Notes: generated from the letters alone by a model not told the origin. Counted from the stretch's first letter, positions 1-5,212 are shown. The stretch is 6,390 nucleotides of DNA from Saprospiraceae bacterium (GCA_020630455.1 JAHDBK010000223.1:1-6390), one strand, 5' to 3'. Numbers and translations are program-made.

Positions 1-16
1 ATAAAGAATTTTATTT

Positions 17-79
17 ATTAATTGTCAATTTATAAGTATAAATTTATAAAAAAATATGCAACTTTTACAATTAATTGTC
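17..79. repeat. Repeated 10-bp motif ATTAATTGTC upstream of the promoter
   Basis: ATTAATTGTC occurs at 17-26 and again at 70-79, with starts 53 bp apart, about five helical turns. Each copy lies within an inverted repeat built from CAATT/AATTG: AATTG-T-CAATT at 20-30 and ACAATTAATTGT at 67-78. The second sits two bases before the -33 element. It could be a paired operator, but the region is so AT-rich that chance is a real alternative. Confidence 0.35.
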
Positions 80-80
80 T

Positions 81-111
81 TTGATAATTAATATTATAGC
101 TTCTATCTTTG
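81..111 (+). promoter_or_regulatory. Bacteroidota-type promoter for the two-gene surface protein unit
   Basis: A TTG at 81-83 (-33 element) and TATCTTTG at 104-111 (-7 element, consensus TAnnTTTG) are separated by 20 bp, which matches the known primary sigma factor promoter of Bacteroidota. Transcription should start a few bases after 111, giving a short A-rich leader before the ATG at 131. There is no Shine-Dalgarno sequence, as is usual in this phylum. A 12-bp palindrome at 67-78 lies just upstream of the -33 element. Confidence 0.75.
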
Positions 112-130
112 AAATCAAATAAACTAAAAC

Positions 131-199
131 ATGAAAATATCTTTAAAAATATTCGGTTTTATTTTCGCTATAATGTTGACTAGCATTATAGCGAATGCT
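131..199 (+). other. Signal peptide of the dockerin-like protein
   Basis: Residues 1-23: lysines at 2 and 6, a hydrophobic stretch from residue 7 to 20, and an Ala-Asn-Ala cleavage site before Gln24. It supports Sec export to the periplasm ahead of T9SS passage across the outer membrane. Confidence 0.85.
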
Positions 200-1210
200 C
201 AATCGGATACTATCATTTGGCCCGGAGATATTAATAATAATGGGATAGTTAACCAATACGACCTACTTTACCTTGGAACCGTTATTAATATGCCATGTGA
301 CCCTAGAGACAGTATCTCTACAGAATGGGAAGGACAAACCGCTTCTCCAAATAATCAAGGATTGTTTTTTGGAGACATCAATATTGGATTTGCCGATTGT
401 AATGGAGATGGTGTTGTAGATTCTTTAGACCAAGAAGCTATAGACACTAATTTTGGATTGATTCACAATAATATTGCTAATGAAGACTTTACCATCATTA
501 ATGGCAATATGCCAAGTATGAGATTTAGTGGTGGAGTTAGTAATATTGCTTTATCCAACAATCAGGCATATACTTTTAATATAGACTTAGGTTCTGCGAA
601 TAATATTGTAGAAGATTTTTATGGAATTGCATTTTCTATTAATGTCAATACAGATTATGTAGATTTCAATTCAGTTGTATTTGAATTGGATCAATTTTGG
701 ATCAACCCCAATCAATCTACTATTTTAAGCATTGTAAAAAAAGATTTTAATACTAATCAATTACATATATCAATAGTAAGAACAGATTATAGTTCAGTTA
801 TTGGTTTTTCATCTATAGGTAAGTTGTCAATAGTAATTGAAGGAAATGTGCCTAGTGCTACAGATGTTGAAATCATGAATTTTGAAGATGTATATATGAC
901 CAATCCATACTTAGAAGTTAGAGAGGTAGATGTTCAAGGTTTAACTATTGATGTTCAAACTAGTGTCGAAAATCCGCTACAAGAAAAATTAGATATTTAT
1001 CCAACGGTCTTAGAAGATAATCAATTCAATATTTCAGGATTAGAGCAATTGAATAATTATCAAGTAAATCTGTACAATACTTTAGGACAAAAATTAGAAA
1101 TAACAATACAAAATGAACAAATAGAAATCAAAAATCCCATTCATGGTATCTATTTTTTAGAAGTCATAAGTGATGAAGGACGCTTGGTTCAATCTTTAAT
1201 TTCAAATTAA
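131..1210 (+). CDS. Secreted T9SS protein with dockerin-like Ca2+ loops and a cohesin-like domain
   Basis: This 359-residue exported protein has no known ligand. Residues 1-23 form a signal peptide (Lys-rich start, hydrophobic core, ANA before Gln24). Two dockerin/EF-hand-like loops follow: D33-x-N35-x-N37-G-x-V-N41-x-x-D44 and D89-x-N91-G-D93-G-x-V-D97-x-x-D100. Both have acidic or amide side chains at loop positions 1, 3, 5, 9 and 12, so Ca2+ binding is likely. Roughly 45 residues separate them, including W66-E-G-Q69, longer than the linker of a classical dockerin. Residues about 135-275 look like a cohesin-like beta-sandwich (YGIAFSINV at 164-172, RTDYSSVIGFSSIGKLSIVIE at 217-237). Residues about 283-359 form a T9SS type A sorting domain (LDIYP near its start, GIYFLEV near its end). 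Only two cysteines are present (C56, C90), unlike the very Cys-rich downstream protein. The start follows the promoter by 19 bases with no Shine-Dalgarno sequence. The cohesin assignment is by pattern and is the weakest part. Confidence 0.9.
   Translation: MKISLKIFGFIFAIMLTSIIANAQSDTIIWPGDINNNGIVNQYDLLYLGTVINMPCDPRDSISTEWEGQTASPNNQGLFFGDINIGFADCNGDGVVDSLDQEAIDTNFGLIHNNIANEDFTIINGNMPSMRFSGGVSNIALSNNQAYTFNIDLGSANNIVEDFYGIAFSINVNTDYVDFNSVVFELDQFWINPNQSTILSIVKKDFNTNQLHISIVRTDYSSVIGFSSIGKLSIVIEGNVPSATDVEIMNFEDVYMTNPYLEVREVDVQGLTIDVQTSVENPLQEKLDIYPTVLEDNQFNISGLEQLNNYQVNLYNTLGQKLEITIQNEQIEIKNPIHGIYFLEVISDEGRLVQSLISN
227..430 (+). other. Dockerin-like pair of Ca2+ loops (residues 33-100)
   Basis: Two 12-residue loops (33-44 and 89-100) fit the dockerin type I/EF-hand ligand spacing. 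The second (DCNGDGVVDSLD) is close to ideal; the first (DINNNGIVNQYD) uses Asn at three ligand positions. GDIN precedes or opens both halves (32-35 and 81-84), suggesting an internal duplication. The long insert between them matches a layout I associate with Bacteroidota secreted proteins rather than cellulosomal dockerins. Confidence 0.7.
971..1207 (+). other. T9SS type A C-terminal sorting domain (small protein)
   Basis: Residues about 281-359 show the usual order of a T9SS tail: a short Pro-containing opening strand (LDIYP), a middle strand YQVNLYNTLGQKL with the common LYN-x-LGQ pattern, and a final GIYFLEV strand followed by a short tail. The opening lacks the common PNP, having PTV instead. 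It predicts export across the outer membrane and removal or attachment of the tail by the T9SS sortase. Confidence 0.85.
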
Positions 1211-1256
1211 AATAACAAAAATTCTTTATTTTTAAAATATATTTAAAAATGTCATT

Positions 1257-1313
1257 ATGAAAAATTTATTATTAACCTTTATGTTTATTTGTGGAATGAT
1301 GTCGCTTTCGGCT
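1257..1313 (+). other. Signal peptide of the giant surface protein
   Basis: Residues 1-19: Lys2, a hydrophobic core from residue 4 to 17, and Ser-x-Ser-Ala before Gln20. It fixes the start at 1257, since the in-frame ATG there begins a complete signal peptide. An earlier ATG at 1249 is in another frame and stops after three codons. Confidence 0.85.
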
Positions 1314-4300
1314 CAATACACTTCTCAAATAGAATTGTATGCATTTGACATCAATGGTCTTCCTTTGGCCAATGAATGTGCAACAGTAAGTCACGACTAT
1401 TGTGGACAAATAGTCAGCGAAACAGTTTGTTCAGACCCAGATGGTTTGATGTTTTTTACCGTAGTTTCCTGTGATTCTATTGGTACTGCTGATTTTGAAT
1501 TTGTTTGTGGTACAGGTACAGCACCAGACCTATTTACTGTTCCATATAATTATAATAGCCCTACAGTTTATACTGCTCAGACTACTTGTTATGGAGCTAA
1601 TAGTACTTGTCTTGTTACTATTTATGAGGAAGATAACGGAGGGGGGGATTATTCCTTTATTGCAGAAATACTTTCAGGTGGAGTTGCTCCATTTACATAC
1701 GAATGGACATTAGACGGTAATGTTGTCCCTAATGTCACAGGAGATGTTTTGACAGATAATTTTTCATTAGGCACTCATGTCGTATGTGTTTATGTTACAG
1801 ATGACTTTGGTCAAACTTGTAGTTCTTGTAGAAGTTTTACCGCCTATAATACAATGACTACTTATGTTGAAACTTGGTTCCAAACACCTAATGGACTATC
1901 TCCTGGAGAAGTTTGTGGATATATATTTAACACTTCTTGTAATAATAACAATACAGTTCCTTTTTGTTCAGACCCTAATGGTTATGTAAACGTTCCTCTC
2001 CAAACCTGTGATAGTTCGGGGACAGTCTTAGCTTATATTAATTGCCCGTTCTCAAATGATACTTTTCAATATAATTTAAACTATGATATTTTTGGAGGAA
2101 ATAATCCTAATCTAACTGTAGATTGTGATAGTTCAGCAGCTTGTTATGCTACTATTTCTGCAACAGATAATGGAGGGGGTAATTATACATTCTTAGGACT
2201 TGCAACAGATGGCACTGCTCCATATACTTACGAATGGTCTATAGATGGTGTCTTTTTACCTAATGTTACAGGCGATAATTTTTCTGAAACTTTTGCAGAT
2301 GGTGTCTATGTTATATGCTTGACGGTAGTAGATGTTAACGGCATAGTTTGTGATTATTGTCATACTCTTCAAGTGAATAATAATCAATGTAATTTTTATG
2401 TAGAAATTGTAGATGATACAACACCAAATGGTACAATCTTAGATGCTCAAGTATTCAATGGTGACCCCAATATGCCATATTCTTATAGTTGGAGTGATGG
2501 AGATACTGCCAATCCTAAGTTAGGTATGTCTGGTAACTCTTATTGTGTTACTGTTACAGACGATTTTGGCTGTACAGCTGAAGCATGTATTACTCTGCCT
2601 ACTCTACCTAATGATTATTGCGAAGTCTATTATACCTATACATCTGACCCGATTACAGGTACAACTGTTTTTAATGCTGCTGCTACAAGTAATGACCCTA
2701 ATTCCTGGTATGGTTATTATTGGTCATCTAATGGTAATTATTTAGGACAAGGAGAGACATTTACATTGGCAAACGTACAAAATGGAACTTATAATATTTG
2801 TGTAGAAGCCGTAGATTCTTTGCAAAATGTATTTTGTGAATATTGTGAAGATGTTACATTTGGAAATCCTGATACTTGTTTGGTAGATTTTTATTATGAA
2901 TATGATAATAATAACAATATCATAGGTATAGAAGCACTATTTAATGGAACAGTAGGTTTAATTTATTTTTGGAACATTGATGGAAATCCTGTAAATTCAA
3001 CAAATGGAAGCTATCTTGATTTATCAAATTATCCTTCTGGTACATATACTATCTGTGTGAATGGTGAAGATGGAAACGCTATTGTATGCCAAGGAGATTG
3101 CATTACAGTAACTTTAAATGGAAATAACTCTTTTTGCGAAGTATATTATACTTCTTCAACAGACCCAAGTACAGGTGGAACTATTTTGAATGCTCAAGCA
3201 ACAGGTAATAACCCTAATGCTGATTATGATTACACTTGGTGGAACAATGGCGTTGTAGGATATGGAGAAACATACGATATGTCTGGTTTCCTTGATGGGC
3301 AATATTATATATGTGTAGATGCAGTTGATTCATTAAACAACCTAGCATGTGAATATTGTGGTTATGTTACAATTAACAATGACCCAGATACCTGCCTTAT
3401 AGATTTTTACTACGAATATGGTAATTTTAATAGTGTCGTTGGCATTGAAGCAGGAGTGACTGGTAACGAAAGTGCTTATAATTATACTTGGTGGATTGAT
3501 GGTATTCCTCAAAGTGTTAATAGTAGTTATCTAGACTTAAATAATTATCCCGCAGGAAACTATAGTATATGTGTAGCGGTAGAGGGTGATACAATAGAAT
3601 ATTGTCAAGATTGTACAACAGTTATTATAGAACCAAGTATAGGTTGTTGGATAGGATACAATGAATTTACTACTCCTTCAGGGAATTTAGCTCTTGAAGC
3701 ATGGGCACAAGGTTCAGGTAGTTCTTATACATTTGTATGGACATTGCCAGATGGTACTACTGCTACAGGAAATATTGTTGATTTAGGCGGTTATACTGAT
3801 GGCGTTTATAATATATGTATAACAGCTACAGGAGATGATGGCTCTGTATGTGATTATTGTGGTGACATATATATTAATAATAATAATCCAGGAGGTGTTT
3901 GTTTAGATTGGACTGTTATTGACTTAGCGAATGCACCTTGTACATTTGATTACGACCCAGTGTGTGGTTGTGATGGTGTTACTTATGATAATGATTGTGT
4001 CGCTTATTACTGCTTTGGTATTACGTCATGGACTCCTGGTGAGTGTGATTATAATAATGGAGGAAACGGGAATGGAGGCAATACAGGAGGGACATCTCCA
4101 GATACCTGTAGTACAACTGCCGAATACTTCTATTATGGAACGATGTTGCCAAATGGTGGTTTTGAGGTATTTTTGTTTGGCTACGGAGTAAACGCAGACC
4201 AACATGTATGGACATTGGGTGATGGAACTTCTGCTGTTGGGCAAGATATAACACATGTTTATTCCATAAATGATAGTTTACAAGCATATACGATTTGTTT

Positions 4301-4961
4301 AACTACAATTACTTGGGCAGATTCTTGTACAGCAACTATTTGTGAAACTATCGTTTTAGATGATACGCCTAATGGTTTTATATCAGGGACTATCTTTGAT
4401 GGTGGTAATTTATGGAATGGTGGTGATGACCAAGTAGAAAGAGGTACAGGAGATAATCCAATGGCGAATGTAACCATTCATATATTAGATGCAAGAGACA
4501 ATATTATTGCAACTACTGTTACTAATGCTAATGGTGAATATTCTTTTGCTAATTTACAATTTGGTGATTATTTCGTTCATGTTGATATACCCGGTGTAAA
4601 TCACGAACCATATTTAGTTCAATTGAGACCAACGCTTCAAGCTAAGCCTAGTCTAGACTTTACAGTAGCAGCAGGTCAAGTGACTTCAGGTGTGTTGGAA
4701 GTTTCATTTGCATCAGATATGCATGTAATACCGAATCCTACAAGTGGTCAAGCAACACTATCATTCATGTTGCACGAGAGTACTAATTTGACCGTTAGTA
4801 TTACAGATATATATGGTAAAAATATTCATCAATTTACGAATGATTATTATCAAGGAAATCAGAATATAGACTTGGATTTAAGCAATTTACCTCAAGGGAT
4901 TTATATGGTAAGCTTACAATCTGACAAAGAAGTTTATACTCATAAAGTTTTAAAACAATAA
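1257..4961 (+). CDS. Giant Cys-rich T9SS surface protein: PKD/SprB-like repeats, Kazal-like domain, SdrD-B-like domain
   Basis: This 1234-residue exported protein is probably a surface rod or adhesin; its ligand is unknown. In order: signal peptide 1-19 (SLSA before Gln20); two copies of a cysteine-rich unit at about 21-197 and 203-376, each ending in a PKD-like module; an SprB-like module 378-447; four modules in alternating pairs at 455-796; a module at 797-877; a Kazal-like domain 882-930; a Gly/Asn linker 932-948; a PKD module 951-1034 (WTLGDGTSAVG then HVYS); an SdrD-B/carboxypeptidase-regulatory-like beta-sandwich 1040-1138 (GEYSFANLQFGDYFVHV); and a T9SS type A tail about 1156-1234 (VIPNPTSGQA to GIYMVSL). 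The mature chain has 55 cysteines, all before residue 1030. Four sit at corresponding places in each of nine modules, so extensive disulfide formation outside the cytoplasm is expected. It follows the previous gene by 46 bases with no terminator between and ends 22 bases before a strong terminator. The modules differ at DNA level, so the repeats are old. Confidence 0.92.
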   Translation: MKNLLLTFMFICGMMSLSAQYTSQIELYAFDINGLPLANECATVSHDYCGQIVSETVCSDPDGLMFFTVVSCDSIGTADFEFVCGTGTAPDLFTVPYNYNSPTVYTAQTTCYGANSTCLVTIYEEDNGGGDYSFIAEILSGGVAPFTYEWTLDGNVVPNVTGDVLTDNFSLGTHVVCVYVTDDFGQTCSSCRSFTAYNTMTTYVETWFQTPNGLSPGEVCGYIFNTSCNNNNTVPFCSDPNGYVNVPLQTCDSSGTVLAYINCPFSNDTFQYNLNYDIFGGNNPNLTVDCDSSAACYATISATDNGGGNYTFLGLATDGTAPYTYEWSIDGVFLPNVTGDNFSETFADGVYVICLTVVDVNGIVCDYCHTLQVNNNQCNFYVEIVDDTTPNGTILDAQVFNGDPNMPYSYSWSDGDTANPKLGMSGNSYCVTVTDDFGCTAEACITLPTLPNDYCEVYYTYTSDPITGTTVFNAAATSNDPNSWYGYYWSSNGNYLGQGETFTLANVQNGTYNICVEAVDSLQNVFCEYCEDVTFGNPDTCLVDFYYEYDNNNNIIGIEALFNGTVGLIYFWNIDGNPVNSTNGSYLDLSNYPSGTYTICVNGEDGNAIVCQGDCITVTLNGNNSFCEVYYTSSTDPSTGGTILNAQATGNNPNADYDYTWWNNGVVGYGETYDMSGFLDGQYYICVDAVDSLNNLACEYCGYVTINNDPDTCLIDFYYEYGNFNSVVGIEAGVTGNESAYNYTWWIDGIPQSVNSSYLDLNNYPAGNYSICVAVEGDTIEYCQDCTTVIIEPSIGCWIGYNEFTTPSGNLALEAWAQGSGSSYTFVWTLPDGTTATGNIVDLGGYTDGVYNICITATGDDGSVCDYCGDIYINNNNPGGVCLDWTVIDLANAPCTFDYDPVCGCDGVTYDNDCVAYYCFGITSWTPGECDYNNGGNGNGGNTGGTSPDTCSTTAEYFYYGTMLPNGGFEVFLFGYGVNADQHVWTLGDGTSAVGQDITHVYSINDSLQAYTICLTTITWADSCTATICETIVLDDTPNGFISGTIFDGGNLWNGGDDQVERGTGDNPMANVTIHILDARDNIIATTVTNANGEYSFANLQFGDYFVHVDIPGVNHEPYLVQLRPTLQAKPSLDFTVAAGQVTSGVLEVSFASDMHVIPNPTSGQATLSFMLHESTNLTVSITDIYGKNIHQFTNDYYQGNQNIDLDLSNLPQGIYMVSLQSDKEVYTHKVLKQ
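1317..1850 (+). repeat. N-terminal duplicated unit, copy 1 (residues 21-198)
   Basis: Cysteines lie at 41, 49, 58, 72, 84, 111, 118, 177, 188 and 191. The first part (21-112) has no family I recognise; it may be a beta-sandwich (VCSDPDGLMFF resembles strand-turn-strand). The second part (118-196) is PKD-like, with PFTYEWTLDG and a closing CSSC. Copy 2 follows directly. The two are clearly homologous in protein sequence but diverged in DNA. Confidence 0.85.
1863..2384 (+). repeat. N-terminal duplicated unit, copy 2 (residues 203-376)
   Basis: Cysteines lie at 220, 228, 237, 251, 263, 290, 296, 354, 365 and 368. The gaps are 8, 9, 14, 12, 27, 6, 58, 11 and 3, against 8, 9, 14, 12, 27, 7, 59, 11 and 3 in copy 1. 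Shared blocks include FCSDPNGYV (VCSDPDGLM in copy 1), TDNGGGNYTF, APYTYEWSIDG and PNVTGD. The closing motif is CDYC. Confidence 0.85.
2388..2597 (+). repeat. SprB-like repeat module (residues 378-447)
   Basis: The pattern YSYSWSDGDTANPKLGMSG followed by SYCVTVTDDFGCTAEAC is typical of SprB-type repeats in Bacteroidota surface proteins. The module is shorter than its neighbours and lacks the closing CxxC, having C439-x4-C444 instead. Its other two cysteines (C378, C430) align with the rest of the array. Confidence 0.7.
2619..3134 (+). repeat. Alternating module pair, copy 1 (residues 455-626)
   Basis: The first module starts CEVYYT (cysteines 455, 515, 527, 530) and the second CLVDFYYEY (541, 600, 611, 615). 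Each is PKD-like, with a Trp strand, a YNICV or YTICV strand and a closing cysteine pair. The pair is repeated immediately downstream in the same order, so a two-module block was duplicated rather than single modules. The second module closes with C-x3-C instead of CxxC. Confidence 0.8.
3135..3644 (+). repeat. Alternating module pair, copy 2 (residues 627-796)
   Basis: The first module starts CEVYYT (cysteines 627, 686, 698, 701) and the second CLIDFYYEY (713, 772, 783, 786). Close parallels with copy 1 include CVDAVDSLNN against CVEAVDSLQN, and SYLDLNNYPAGNYSICV against SYLDLSNYPSGTYTICV. Third-position and other base differences are common throughout, so this is not a recent duplication. 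Confidence 0.8.
3645..3887 (+). repeat. Eighth PKD-like module (residues 797-877)
   Basis: Cysteines 797, 854, 865 and 868 follow the array pattern. YTFVWTLPDGTTATG is a clear PKD-type strand and turn, and YNICITATGDDGSVCDYC closes the module. It is the last module before the Kazal-like domain and does not belong to the alternating pairs. Confidence 0.75.
3900..4046 (+). other. Kazal-like domain (residues 882-930)
   Basis: The core PVCGCDGVTYDNDC is the Kazal signature in the form seen in bacterial proteins. Cysteines 882, 895, 903, 914, 919 and 930 can be laid on the six-cysteine Kazal frame: seven residues between the second and third, ten between the third and fourth, as in the family. 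C905 is an extra cysteine, in the bacterial CGCDG form. Kazal domains inhibit serine proteases through a loop near the second cysteine; here that stretch is C895-TFDYD-PV. Whether this one inhibits anything cannot be read from sequence. Confidence 0.8.
4050..4100 (+). other. Gly/Asn-rich linker (residues 932-948)
   Basis: A low-complexity stretch (NGGNGNGGNTGGTS) follows the Kazal-like domain directly. It should be flexible and separates the Kazal-bearing rod from the C-terminal anchor half. Confidence 0.8.
4107..4358 (+). repeat. PKD domain after the linker (residues 951-1034)
   Basis: HVWTLGDGTSAVGQDITHVYS is a standard PKD core (W-x-x-GDG, then HxY). Cysteines 951, 1014, 1024 and 1029 keep the four-cysteine plan, though the last pair is spaced C-x4-C. 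This is the most canonical PKD module in the protein. Confidence 0.85.
4374..4670 (+). other. SdrD-B / carboxypeptidase-regulatory-like domain (residues 1040-1138)
   Basis: ISGTIFDGG opens the domain. NVTIHILDARDNIIATTVTN and GEYSFANLQFGDYFVHVDIPG are the classic strands of the prealbumin-like fold shared by SdrD B-repeats and carboxypeptidase regulatory domains. It has no cysteines, in contrast to everything before it, and probably acts as a stalk next to the sorting tail. Confidence 0.75.
4722..4958 (+). other. T9SS type A C-terminal sorting domain (giant protein)
   Basis: Residues about 1156-1234 carry VIPNPTSGQATLSF at the start, VSITDIYGKNI in the middle, and LPQGIYMVSLQSDKEVYTHKVLKQ at the end. 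This is a textbook T9SS type A tail with PNP-T-SG and GIY plus a basic end. It predicts T9SS-dependent export and surface attachment. Confidence 0.95.
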
Positions 4962-4983
4962 AATTAGAATACTTCGTCCTTTT

Positions 4984-5020
4984 AAAACGGCCGGCTTAAA
5001 AGTAAGTCGGCTGTTTTTTT
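4984..5020 (+). terminator. Strong intrinsic terminator after the surface protein unit
   Basis: A 15-bp stem pairs 4984-4998 with 5003-5017, with a 4-base loop (AAAG, 4999-5002). All positions pair if two G-U pairs are allowed (G4989-T5012 and G4994-T5007). The right arm runs into seven T (5014-5020). The A-run on the left arm means it could also work in the opposite direction. It begins 22 bases after the stop codon of the giant gene. Confidence 0.92.
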
Positions 5021-5070
5021 ATTGGTAGTAATAGACGATAATCAATAATTTGTTCTAGTACCTAAAATCT

Positions 5071-5096
5071 AATAATAAAGAAATTTCTTTATTATT
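5071..5096. repeat. Perfect 26-bp palindrome upstream of the thiolase promoter
   Basis: The 13-base arm AATAATAAAGAAA at 5071-5083 is followed directly by its exact reverse complement at 5084-5096; the symmetry ends at 5070/5097. As DNA it suits a dimeric regulator. As RNA it could form a weak AT-rich hairpin followed by TTTTGTTA. It lies about 90 bp before the thiolase -7 element and is separate from the terminator at 4984-5020. Confidence 0.7.
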
Positions 5097-5183
5097 TTGT
5101 TATTTAATGTGTTTGTTATTAATAATATTAATATAAAAACTATTATTATTCTAAAACTGTTCTTCTGAGGAATGAATTATTTT

Positions 5184-5191
5184 TATTTTTG
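5184..5191 (+). promoter_or_regulatory. Bacteroidota -7 promoter element for the thiolase
   Basis: TATTTTTG matches the TAnnTTTG consensus and lies 21 bases before the ATG at 5213, almost the same distance as in the promoter at 104-111. No exact TTG is found 19-21 bp upstream; TTC at 5160-5162 (21-bp spacer) is the nearest fit. The leader is A-rich without a Shine-Dalgarno sequence. Confidence 0.6.
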
Positions 5192-5212
5192 CAAAAAAAA
5201 TAAATTTAAAAT

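Larger units (their letters stand above)
4962..5212. other. Noncoding region between the surface protein unit and the thiolase
   Basis: This stretch holds the terminator (4984-5020), the palindrome (5071-5096) and the thiolase promoter (5184-5191). The remainder is AT-rich with short TATTAATA repeats near 5104-5120. I see no open reading frame worth calling and no tRNA-like or riboswitch-like structure. Confidence 0.7.

Noticed and set aside
27..49. Direct repeat AATTTATAA at 27-35 and 41-49
   Set aside because: It is short, A/T only and in a very AT-rich stretch; nothing separates it from chance.
1227..1234. TATTTTTA as a possible -7 element for the giant gene
   Set aside because: It misses the final G of TAnnTTTG and has no TTG 19-21 bp upstream, so I do not call a promoter there.
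1229..1249. AT-only inverted repeat TTTTTAAA / TTTAAAAA with a 5-base loop in the gap between the two surface genes
   Set aside because: It has no G-C pairs and no T-tract after the stem, so it is too weak for a terminator and expected in such AT-rich DNA.
1608..3887. Regular repeats considered as a CRISPR array or DNA-level tandem repeat
   Set aside because: The periodicity is in the protein only; DNA copies differ throughout, and the units are ~170-260 bp inside one continuous reading frame.
1471..4191. Plus-strand open frames at 1471-1713, 2545-2745 and 3931-4191
   Set aside because: They lie wholly inside the giant gene in other frames, give low-complexity Leu/Ile/Met-rich translations and have no promoter or domain; they are out-of-frame readings of repeat DNA.
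4021..4477. Minus-strand open frames at 4021-4287, 4026-4256 and 4259-4477
   Set aside because: They are antisense to well-supported Kazal, PKD and SdrD-B-like coding sequence and show no recognisable domain.
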